Assembly (NCBI GenBank): GCA_003483885.1
Contig: DMXI01000053.1
Location: forward strand, 1 to 23,708
DNA from: Microscillaceae bacterium
Lineage (GTDB): Bacteria; Bacteroidota; Bacteroidia; Cytophagales; Microscillaceae
Direction: 5' to 3'
DNA length: 23,708 nucleotides
Shown: in pieces, positions 16,911 through 22,715 of the stretch
Position numbering within the stretch: the stretch's first letter is position 1
Layout: each line of letters begins with the position of its first letter
Translations under genes and position numbers: made by a program
Notes under the pieces: model-generated
The model's input: the letters and a program-made list of their open reading frames with translations, nothing else
Database searches by the model: none
Told to the model about the DNA's origin: nothing

Positions 16911-17299
16911 TTTGAATGCAGCGAAGCACCTATAGTGATGAATGGTGAGTGGTCAATGGTTAATAACCGATGCCTTATTCAGCCATTGCTTGGTAAGTAT
17001 CTGGGATACTCAAACCTCGCCGCGATTAAGAAGTATTGTTATTCATTTTGAAATTTGTATTGTCTCCCCAAAAGGGTATGTCTGCATCATCTGATGAGTC
17101 AGACTTGAGTTGTTTTAATGTTTGGATATGAGTCATGTATATTTTTTAGTTTAAGTGTTTTAAAAGCTGGTATTAGCTTTTGGCATTTAGCCATTGGCCA
17201 ATACCACTTCTAAAACATTCATTTATAATCATTTAAAAATCTAATATTGGCCAATAACCAACAACCAAAAGCTATCAACTATCCCCCTCCAACTACCTA
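16911..17299 (-). other. Long structured leader between PcfJ-4 and PcfJ-3
   Basis: 389 bp without a gene. It contains the hairpin AGTATC-TGG-GATACT (16996-17010), the segment TGGTAAG (16991-16997) complementary to CTTACCA at the PcfJ-3 start (16903-16909), and the imperfect inverted repeat described separately at 17174-17274. Confidence 0.5.
17174..17274. repeat. Imperfect inverted repeat with two ATTGGCCAAT palindromes
   Basis: The left arm is TAGCTTTTGG (17174-17183), 9 bp, then ATTGGCCAAT (17193-17202). The right arm is ATTGGCCAAT (17246-17255), 9 bp, then CCAAAAGCTA (17265-17274). Arms have identical internal spacing and are separated by about 43 bp. It lies just after the PcfJ-4 stop codon. 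Confidence 0.7.
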
Positions 17300-18676
17300 C
17301 TAGTAATCGTCGTCTAGAGTCAGTTGCTCAGCGTCCATCCAGATATCAATGATATCCAGGATTTCTCTCGAGGGTGGCTCGTTGTTTTTGGCCTTGATCT
17401 GCAAAACCATATGCTCGGTTAGGCCTACCTCAATAGTTACTAATCGCTTGGGCTTGTGGTGTTGCTTCGATTTGAGCGTCATCATAAAAATAGAACTCTC
17501 GCCTCCGATGCATTCTTCCACATAAGTAGCCACACAGTGATTCATCGCTTTGCCTTCTTCTTTCAATTCAAAGTTGGACACCAGCTGCGTAATGCTGTAG
17601 GTTTCCAATCGCCCTCCCCGCTGGGTAATATGGGTGAAGTCACGGATGGGAACTGCCCGCCACTGGATAAATTCGTCTTCTCCCAGTTTATTGAGCAATT
17701 CACGTTCTCGGTCCAATTCCTCCTGCCACTTTTCTACCGACTTATTCAGCGAATCTACGGTACGCCCCTTGATGCTCAATTGGGGCTTGGGTGGTGGCAA
17801 CATTTTCCATTTACCATCCCGATTGCGGGTACGACGCGGAAGAAACTTTTGGTGATAGATGTATTCCACGATTTTGTTCATCTTTTCTGGATCCATTTCT
17901 TCAGAATCAGTCCCTTTGTTTTTGGTAAAAAACTGCAACACTGTAGACCAAAAGTCCTTGTGTTCCAGCATTCTGGCTACCGAAGTCACATCCAGATCAT
18001 CTACCAGCGCTTCGGTGCCTCCCATTCCCATAATTTGCGCATAACGCAACGCTTTTTGGATTGTATAATCCTCAGGGGCAATCGTAAAAAAGTGCGCCAT
18101 TCGCTTGGTAAGTTCAATCGGCAAACCTGGCGCAGTACGAATGTTGAGTCCACTACCCAGATGGATAAACCAGCGAATGTATCGCTCGTTGATTTCATCC
18201 CAGGCCTGATTCATAAACTTGGGCACTGGAAACTTCGCAAATAGGTAGTGGATCAAATCCAAAACCAGTTCCTCGGTATCATATACCCCTTCTTTGGGCA
18301 TCCACCCTTTGGGATCACGTGCCCATTGAGGAGCATAGTGAAAGATGTATCTCAGGGTTTTGGCCTCCTCATACACCGAGGTGTACTCTTTGCGGGCAAT
18401 GTCTTTCAAAAACTGACTAAATCCCTCTCGTTTGCCCCGGGTGTAAGTCCACTTATTTTGTAAAATCTCCCCTACTTTCTGAAAATCAGAAAATGATGGC
18501 AATGCTTTTACTGGAATCTTTCTGCGAAACAAAGCCTCTATCATTTTAGCAGGCTTACGATGCAGCTTCTCAACTTTGGCTTCTCTTTGCTCCTTTCGGA
18601 GCCTTTTTTCTTGTGCGGCTTTTTCGGCCTCGTAGTGTCGTAGTGTTGTGCGAATATTAGTCATTGTGATGCTCAT
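17300..18676 (-). CDS. PcfJ-like protein 4 (first gene of the tandem array)
   Basis: A 458-aa PcfJ-like paralogue and the first of the four to be transcribed. The core lies at 378-433: N-H380-C381-V-x2-Y-x3-C-x2-G-x2-S-I-F, VTIEV, and a divergent LQIKAKNNEPP in place of VQxRGKxN. Shared blocks are QWARDPKGWMP, VPKFMNQAW, WFIHLGSGLNIR, LTKRMAHFF and ALRYAQIMGMGG. An N-terminal Lys/Arg/Glu-rich helix (AEKAAQEKRLRKEQREAKVEKLHRK, about 15-39) may be a coiled coil or bind nucleic acid. The start may be 18676 or the ATG at 18664. A predicted pseudoknot ends one base before the upstream ATG. It follows the thioredoxin-like gene after 313 bp. It is the most divergent of the set. Confidence 0.85.
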   Translation of the reverse strand: MSITMTNIRTTLRHYEAEKAAQEKRLRKEQREAKVEKLHRKPAKMIEALFRRKIPVKALPSFSDFQKVGEILQNKWTYTRGKREGFSQFLKDIARKEYTSVYEEAKTLRYIFHYAPQWARDPKGWMPKEGVYDTEELVLDLIHYLFAKFPVPKFMNQAWDEINERYIRWFIHLGSGLNIRTAPGLPIELTKRMAHFFTIAPEDYTIQKALRYAQIMGMGGTEALVDDLDVTSVARMLEHKDFWSTVLQFFTKNKGTDSEEMDPEKMNKIVEYIYHQKFLPRRTRNRDGKWKMLPPPKPQLSIKGRTVDSLNKSVEKWQEELDRERELLNKLGEDEFIQWRAVPIRDFTHITQRGGRLETYSITQLVSNFELKEEGKAMNHCVATYVEECIGGESSIFMMTLKSKQHHKPKRLVTIEVGLTEHMVLQIKAKNNEPPSREILDIIDIWMDAEQLTLDDDY

Positions 18677-18677
18677 T

Positions 18678-18745
18678 GGAAGATGGGTGTACGTTTAACT
18701 CACTTCATAGAAAATTCCCCCATCTCCCGAAAATTTTCATGAAGT
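18678..18745 (-). promoter_or_regulatory. Candidate H-type pseudoknot directly before the PcfJ-4 start
   Basis: Stem 1 is ACTTCAT+GAAAATT (18702-18708, 18710-18716, one bulged A) with 18732-18745, 14 bp, closing a 15-nt loop. In the - strand RNA the loop segment GGGAGAUGGG (18728-18719) pairs with CCCAUCUUCC (18687-18678), 10 bp with one G-U, ending one base before the AUG at 18676. Confidence 0.45.
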
Positions 18746-18794
18746 ACCTAAAGTAGGCGTCACATCTGACTGACTGCTATAAAAGCAGACAACA

Positions 18795-18834
18795 AGGAAA
18801 CTATTATTCGTATTAATACGAATAATAAATTCCT
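18795..18834. repeat. 40-bp palindrome with a perfect 26-bp core
   Basis: The core 18802-18827 is perfectly self-complementary (half-site TATTATTCGTATT). After two mismatched positions on each side, AGGAA (18795-18799) matches TTCCT (18830-18834), giving 36 of 40 symmetric bases. It is centred about 138 bp upstream of the PcfJ-4 start and may be an operator for a dimeric protein or a cruciform. Confidence 0.75.
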
Positions 18835-18876
18835 GTTCGTTCGCTGGGCCTTTTTGCCCATTGCTAGCCGAACAGG
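18832..18876 (-). terminator. Branched stem-loop, possible terminator of the thioredoxin-like gene
   Basis: Outer stem CCTGTTCG/CGAACAGG (18832-18839 with 18869-18876) and inner stem TGGGC/GCCCA (18845-18849 with 18856-18860). On the - strand it is followed by AATTTATTATT, a weak T-rich tail that runs into the palindrome. Confidence 0.4.
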
Positions 18877-18989
18877 TTTCGGCGTTGCCATGAATCATAA
18901 AATATTTGTGTTTTTAAAGGGTATTGATTTGGGAAGCAGTAACCATTGTTACCGCACTTTTCACCCAGAAAATTTGGAATAGGCAAAAA

Positions 18990-19448
18990 CTACTTGCTTT
19001 TACCTATTTGTTGCAATTTGGCAAGCATGATTTGTTGCTCCTGCTCCATATTCGCGAGTAAGTGATCTTTCAATAAGGTCACCATTTCTTCGAATGATTG
19101 TCTGCGGGTAAACTTTTCAACTACTTGCTTGGTATGGGCATCTATCAACAAGATGAAACCCGTACCCGCGTGTTTTTTCACGCTGCGTTCTACGCCAAGG
19201 GCGGTCGTGAGTAGATCAGATTGGTACTGAGAGGTTCGGTTGGTGAAGTTTAAATCCACAAATAAAACTTCTCGGCCATCAAAGCGATTTTTCAAGTCAT
19301 TGAAAACGGGTACCATCACTTTACTCGCTGCACACCAGTCAGCGTGTCGCTTTACAACTAATAATCTGGCAGCAAATCTAGGCTTGCTAGGCTTTTTCAC
19401 CACACTAGTTTGCTGAGGCTTTTTAGAGGTGGTAAATAAATTAAACAT
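18990..19448 (-). CDS. Thioredoxin-fold protein with monothiol WCAAS site
   Basis: A 152-aa protein. LLVVKRHADWCAASKVMVPVFNDLKNRF (29-56) is a thioredoxin strand-turn-helix, where W38-C39-A-A-S42 replaces the usual WCxxC. The resolving cysteine is therefore a serine, and no other Cys is present in the protein. The following LFVDLNFTNRTSQ and the TGFILLIDAHTKQVVEKFTRRQSFEEMVTLL segment (strand, turn, strand, helix) complete the fold. The cis-Pro position is not obvious. No signal peptide is seen; the N-terminus is basic and presumably cytoplasmic. Such a site cannot catalyse normal dithiol exchange, but could bind or glutathionylate thiols, or serve only as a scaffold. It is the first gene upstream of the PcfJ array on the same strand, with a 313-bp gap. 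Confidence 0.8.
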   Translation of the reverse strand: MFNLFTTSKKPQQTSVVKKPSKPRFAARLLVVKRHADWCAASKVMVPVFNDLKNRFDGREVLFVDLNFTNRTSQYQSDLLTTALGVERSVKKHAGTGFILLIDAHTKQVVEKFTRRQSFEEMVTLLKDHLLANMEQEQQIMLAKLQQIGKSK

Positions 19449-19562
19449 TATTGTAGTGTTGTGTTACTTGAATTAAATTGTGCGAAATTTTGAATTTAGT
19501 GTTATTTCTGTCCCCTTGCGGGTGTTCGTAGCTTGATCTATTATGCGGTAAAGGCATAAAAA

Positions 19563-19588
19563 AACCCGAACCTTGTGGGGTTCGGGTT
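19563..19588 (-). terminator. Strong orphan terminator in the leader of the thioredoxin-like gene
   Basis: A perfect 10-bp stem AACCCGAACC/GGTTCGGGTT with a 6-nt loop is followed on the - strand by seven T. It lies 115 bp upstream of the thioredoxin-like start codon and more than 700 bp after the aminotransferase stop, so it serves either an unseen small transcript or leader attenuation. Confidence 0.85.
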
Positions 19589-19615
19589 ACCTTTATATCT
19601 TGGAATAATTATATA

Positions 19616-19675
19616 TCAGTCCAAATAGGATGTATAGGTATACCCGTTCCCTTTCTCATAAAAATCCAGCCACAT
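19616..19675 (-). CDS. Possible 19-codon leader ORF
   Basis: ATG at 19675-19673 opens MWLDFYEKGNGYTYTSYLD and stops at 19618-19616, 28 bp before the orphan terminator. Four Tyr, one Trp and one Phe in 19 residues is unusual. The frame stays open for 11 more codons upstream to a TGA. No Shine-Dalgarno sequence is visible. It could be an attenuation peptide, a decayed gene end or chance. Confidence 0.2.
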   Translation of the reverse strand: MWLDFYEKGNGYTYTSYLD

Positions 19676-19968
19676 CTCTGTGATGCTGGTGCGACTTTTT
19701 GAGCCTGTTCATTTCTATATGTCAAAAATAATTTTGTCACTGAACTATCCTATATGTTTTATTTGTTCCACATAATTTTCTAATTATATCGCAATTATAG
19801 CCATAAAGTTTCAGAAACCAAATATTAAATAAGCAAAAAAACAAAAAAGTTTTTTTATTTAAATCTTCTATAAATAACAATTAGAGCATTTTTGAGCACT
19901 TGTAACTTGGTTAAAAATGCCTGTTTGAACTAATTTTTTAGGCAATTTTAACGCAGTTGACTCTCTAT

Positions 19969-20000
19969 AAAAAGCACTAAAAAATCTCTTGTTTTAGTGC
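19969..20000 (-). terminator. Terminator-like hairpin (minus strand)
   Basis: A perfect 9-bp stem GCACTAAAA/TTTTAGTGC (19974-19982 with 19992-20000), 9-nt loop, followed on the - strand by TTTTT. No gene ends nearby on that strand. Confidence 0.6.
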
Positions 20001-20100
20001 AACTCCCCTTTTTAATCCACTATCCATATAAGAGAAAATAAACGATTCAAAAACACTCATTTTCTTACATGGGATGTTTTTGGATTTTCTCGTACCAATA

Positions 20101-20127
20101 AAAAACCCGTGAAAATCACAGGTTTTT
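20101..20127 (-). terminator. Second terminator behind the aminotransferase
   Basis: AAAAACC and GTG pair with CAC and GGTTTTT around one C-A mismatch, loop AAAAT. The - strand continues with a T-run; the + strand also ends in T5, so it could act both ways. Confidence 0.6.
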
Positions 20128-20200
20128 GATGCTTAGAAAAGTTATTAAAAAAAATCTTTTAAAGTCTATGCTTGGCTGGTAGCACTTTGCTTAAAAACAC

Positions 20201-20233
20201 AAAAAGCCCAATCAAGTATTTTCTTGTTGGGCT
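20201..20233 (-). terminator. First terminator of the class IV aminotransferase gene
   Basis: AGCCCAA/TTGGGCT (20205-20211 with 20227-20233), continued after a one-base bulge by CAAG/CTTG with a 6-nt loop. On the - strand a T5 tail follows. It begins 68 bp after the stop codon. Confidence 0.8.
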
Positions 20234-20300
20234 CTTAAAAATATTATGTCTTGTTGGTAAAGCATTGCTTCAATACCAAACAAGTAAGTAGTGATTATTT

Positions 20301-21290
20301 CTATTTTACAAACTGATAAGTACTAGGCATGGTTTTTTGCTTGGCGCGAAGGTCACTTACCTCTTCTCCGTAATCTTTGATTTGTTTAATAATATCAACG
20401 CCTACGTTTTCGCCCCATTTGGTGATCAATTTGCTGAACCAGGGTCCTACTTCGCCAGTACCAATTTTGTAGTTATTGATAGAAGTACAAGGCATCATGC
20501 AGAAAGGAGTTGCGGTGTAGAAGGCTTCGTCGGCATTCATAACATCATAAGGCTCAATGTTGGCATATTCGTGCTCCAGACCTACTGCTGGCGCCAACTC
20601 TTCGATGACATATTCCATACTTACTCCGCGCAAGATGTTGCGAGGCTCAGGAGAGATCAACTTGTTGCCTTTGATAATGAAGAAGTTACTTCCAGTACCT
20701 TCGGTAATAAACCCATCTGGATCTAGCAACAAGGCCCAGTTGCGATCGCCGCTCATGTTGGACACTTCAATGTTTGCCATCATATAAAACATACGACTAC
20801 GGTTTTTTACCTTAGGCTCTTGCAAAGAGGCAGGAATGGCTCTCTGAGAAGGAATGGCTGCATTTACCCCAGTATCGTACAATGGGCCCATAGTAGCTAC
20901 TGTCCATTTAAAAGGAAAGTCGGTAATGACTACAGTAGGCTCTACTTTTCCATCAAAAATTTCAGAATAGAAAGACAAAGGCCCTCGGCTGATGTTGACC
21001 ATCAAGCGGTGCTCATCGTGTTCTTGAAATACTTTATCGTTACGGTCTAATACTTCGTAGCAAATTTTTTCTAGTTCATCAATCGTGTGAGGGATTTTGA
21101 TGTGCAAATAAGCCATAGAACGATACAAACGCTCTAAGTGCTCACGAATTTTGAACTGCTTTTTGTTGAAAGAACGGGTCATTTCGAACACCATATCTCC
21201 AAACATAAGGGCAGAATCGTATACCGAAATGCGGGCTTGTTTTTCGGGGAGAAACTCTCCATTAAGGTAAATTACTCTTCCTGAATCCAT
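20301..21290 (-). CDS. Class IV PLP-dependent aminotransferase (branched-chain / D-amino acid type)
   Basis: A 329-aa fold-type IV transaminase, cytoplasmic, transferring amino groups between amino acids and 2-oxoacids; branched-chain amino acids are the likely but unproven substrates. Motifs: VYDSALMFGDMVFE (23-36) at the start of the small domain; Lys162 in EPKVKNRSRMFYMMANIEV as the Schiff-base lysine; TEGTGSNFF (196-204) with Glu197 near the pyridine nitrogen; and TATPFCMMPCTSINNYKIGTGEVGP (259 on), matching the phosphate-binding end of IlvE/DAAT enzymes. It is slightly longer than the usual 280-310 aa owing to the C-terminal tail. Start at 21290 places the strand RVIYLNGEFLP correctly. 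It is divergent from the Crp-like gene and may share control with it. Confidence 0.9.
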   Translation of the reverse strand: MDSGRVIYLNGEFLPEKQARISVYDSALMFGDMVFEMTRSFNKKQFKIREHLERLYRSMAYLHIKIPHTIDELEKICYEVLDRNDKVFQEHDEHRLMVNISRGPLSFYSEIFDGKVEPTVVITDFPFKWTVATMGPLYDTGVNAAIPSQRAIPASLQEPKVKNRSRMFYMMANIEVSNMSGDRNWALLLDPDGFITEGTGSNFFIIKGNKLISPEPRNILRGVSMEYVIEELAPAVGLEHEYANIEPYDVMNADEAFYTATPFCMMPCTSINNYKIGTGEVGPWFSKLITKWGENVGVDIIKQIKDYGEEVSDLRAKQKTMPSTYQFVK

Positions 21291-21591
21291 ATAATAGAAT
21301 TTATTTTTAGGTAGAAAGTATGTCTACTACAATATAATTAATTTGGTTACAAAATTAGGAATTCGTAGGAAAGTTATACGGTTTTGTGGAAGATTAAGGT
21401 TGGCACTTTGGAATTTATTCTTACACTGGTGCGTTGGGTACTAAATATCTTCCATTTTATTCGCCCCCTTTTGCCCCCTACTTTTATCTTAATTCTTATG
21501 AGGTAAGAATTAATGAATGTTGTAAATTAGGGTATTAGGTATAATTTGACAGAGCCAAAGCCTAATAAATGATAATTCATAGAACCTTCTC
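21291..21591. promoter_or_regulatory. Divergent promoter region of aminotransferase and Crp-like regulator
   Basis: Contains an exact -7 match TAATTTTG on the - strand (21357-21350), 60 bp before the aminotransferase start, without a clear -33. For the regulator, TTG (21520-21522) and TATAATTTG (21540-21548) are spaced about 17-19 bp on the + strand. Upstream of it is the dyad at 21489-21513. Confidence 0.45.
21489..21513. promoter_or_regulatory. 25-bp dyad, candidate operator of the Crp-like regulator
   Basis: A perfect 10-bp inverted repeat TTAATTCTTA/TAAGAATTAA around TGAGG. It ends 7 bp before the putative -33 TTG of the regulator gene. There is no T-run and no gene ends nearby, so a protein-binding site is more likely than a terminator. 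Confidence 0.5.
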
Positions 21592-22206
21592 ATGAAAAGC
21601 TGCCACTTAATACAAAACCAAGACGAAGTTGATCATCTCTTTCAGGTGTTTTTTGATTATGTGAGATTATTGACAGACATTCCCCCGAGTGACCAAGAGT
21701 ATTGTCGCCAACTCTTTGAACCTGTTTATGCTCCTAAAAATACTTTGCTGGAAACCGAAGGAACTGTGCATAAATATCACAATTTTATCGTCTCTGGATT
21801 TATTCGCAACTACCACCTGGATGATGAACAAAGAGAGGTTACTATAGATATTAATGATGGCCCAAGGTTTTTTACTTCTTACAATCACTTTATCCATCAA
21901 ACTATTTCTAACGAAAATCTACACTGCATCACTGATTGTAAGTTGCTTAGAATTAGTAGAGAGGATGCGAGCAAAGCAACAGATTTGGGTATTACATCGC
22001 AAGAGTATAGTGAGAAAATACTTCAGTATTATTTAGAATCAAATAAGCAACGAATCATTGATTTAACCACTTTAACAGCAAAAGAGCGATACCTTAAATT
22101 AATGCGTAACCATCCAATGATCATTCAAAATGTTCCATTAATCTACATTGCATCATATTTAGGAATAAACCCTGGAAGTTTAAGCAGAATTCGCCAAGAA
22201 TTATAA
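21592..22206 (+). CDS. Crp/Fnr-family transcriptional regulator
   Basis: A 204-aa DNA-binding regulator. Residues about 30-125 form a cyclic-nucleotide-binding-type beta-roll (YAPKNTLLETEGTVHKYHNFIVSGFIRNYHL...) without the intact Arg/Glu phosphate-binding cassette of true cAMP receptors, so the ligand may differ or be absent. A long dimerisation helix (about 131-158) follows, then the linker TTLTAKERYLKLMRNHP, and a winged-helix motif at the C-terminus (VPLIYIASYLGINPGSLSRIRQEL, 181-204) as in many Bacteroidota 'Crp/Fnr family' proteins. There are no Cys clusters for an iron-sulfur centre. It is divergent from the aminotransferase gene. A dyad just upstream suggests autoregulation. Confidence 0.9.
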   Translation: MKSCHLIQNQDEVDHLFQVFFDYVRLLTDIPPSDQEYCRQLFEPVYAPKNTLLETEGTVHKYHNFIVSGFIRNYHLDDEQREVTIDINDGPRFFTSYNHFIHQTISNENLHCITDCKLLRISREDASKATDLGITSQEYSEKILQYYLESNKQRIIDLTTLTAKERYLKLMRNHPMIIQNVPLIYIASYLGINPGSLSRIRQEL

Positions 22207-22244
22207 TAGGTTGATTTCTTCACAAATGTGAAGCCCTATTTTTT
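22205..22244 (+). terminator. Terminator directly after the Crp-like gene
   Basis: AATAGG/CCTATT (22205-22210 with 22235-22240) encloses a perfect CTTCAC-AAAT-GTGAAG hairpin (22218-22233), followed by T-run TTTTTT. It overlaps the stop codon and precedes the membrane protein gene, so that gene probably has its own promoter or depends on read-through. Confidence 0.75.
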
Positions 22245-22286
22245 ATGACTTTCTGTACATTGAAGGCTTTCAATAAATGAATTAAA

Positions 22287-22715
22287 ATGATCAGAAATTT
22301 ATTCAAACCTTCCGAAAAATATGAGGGCGTTTTGCCTATTCAGGTTTATGTAATGAAACTCTTCTTCTTGCTCATGTTTCTATTTGCGGCTAAAGATGCC
22401 TGGATAGAATTATTTACCCATCAAAAAAAATGGAACCCTGAAATTGCCATTGCTTGGTGCGCCATAGCAGCTTATACCACATTATCAGGTGTAGGGGTAT
22501 TTCGCACGTTAAAAATGCTACCCATCATGTTGTTTATGTATTTTTATAAAGGTTTGTGGCTTTGTTTTGTAGCATACCCTCTTTGGAAAACCAAGCAGCT
22601 TGCAGGAAGCGAAGAAGAAGAATGGGCTCAAATTTTTATTTTGATTGTTATTCCAATTATTTTTACACCTTGGAAGTATGTTTTCAAAACCTATATTTTG
22701 GGTAGGAGTAACTAG
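22287..22715 (+). CDS. Small four-helix integral membrane protein, unknown function
   Basis: A 142-aa protein with four hydrophobic segments: about 20-38 (VYVMKLFFLLMFLFAA), 54-70 (IAIAWCAIAAYTTLSGV), 77-96 (MLPIMLFMYFYKGLWLCFVA) and 112-130 (IFILIVIPIIFTPW). The N-terminus (MIRNLFKPSEKYEG) and the acidic loop AGSEEEEW are hydrophilic. I do not recognise the family. Such small proteins are frequently found beside Crp-like regulators in Bacteroidota, and it starts 80 bp after the regulator gene on the same strand, so it may be the target of that regulator. No signal peptide is visible. Confidence 0.78.
   Translation: MIRNLFKPSEKYEGVLPIQVYVMKLFFLLMFLFAAKDAWIELFTHQKKWNPEIAIAWCAIAAYTTLSGVGVFRTLKMLPIMLFMYFYKGLWLCFVAYPLWKTKQLAGSEEEEWAQIFILIVIPIIFTPWKYVFKTYILGRSN

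Larger units (their letters stand above)
18677..18989 (-). other. Structured leader between the thioredoxin-like gene and PcfJ-4
   Basis: 313 bp without a gene, dense in structure. It holds a pseudoknot-like element (18678-18745), a small hairpin CTGCT/AGCAG near 18774-18788, a 26-bp perfect palindrome (18802-18827) and a branched stem-loop (18832-18876). No clear -7 promoter was found. Confidence 0.55.
19449..20300 (-). other. AT-rich non-coding stretch with four minus-strand hairpins
   Basis: 852 bp without a supported gene longer than 20 codons. It holds the terminator of the aminotransferase and three further terminator-like hairpins, all oriented to stop - strand transcripts, plus a possible short ORF (19616-19675). 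The middle (19740-19960) is very AT-rich with one weak hairpin, GCATTTTT/AAAAATGC (19886-19893 with 19913-19920). Confidence 0.55.

Noticed and set aside
17456..18244. 262-codon open frame on the + strand opposite PcfJ-4
   Set aside because: Lies wholly antisense to a well-supported gene and its translation has no domain, no membrane or signal features and a His/Phe/Arg-rich bias typical of a complement frame.
12184..18676. Regular spacing of the middle region as a CRISPR array or repeat-in-toxin locus
   Set aside because: The regularity comes from four diverged protein genes and their gaps; there are no short direct repeats, Cas genes, toxin domains or immunity partners.
19563..19760. 6S RNA, SRP RNA or tmRNA gene upstream of the orphan terminator
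   Set aside because: None of the conserved features (long bulged rod, SRP GGAA-loop domain, tRNA-like ends with a tag frame) could be recognised.
22218..22233. CTTCAC-AAAT-GTGAAG as a CRP binding site
   Set aside because: The half-sites are in the opposite order to TGTGA-N6-TCACA, and the hairpin is nested in a T-tailed terminator stem.
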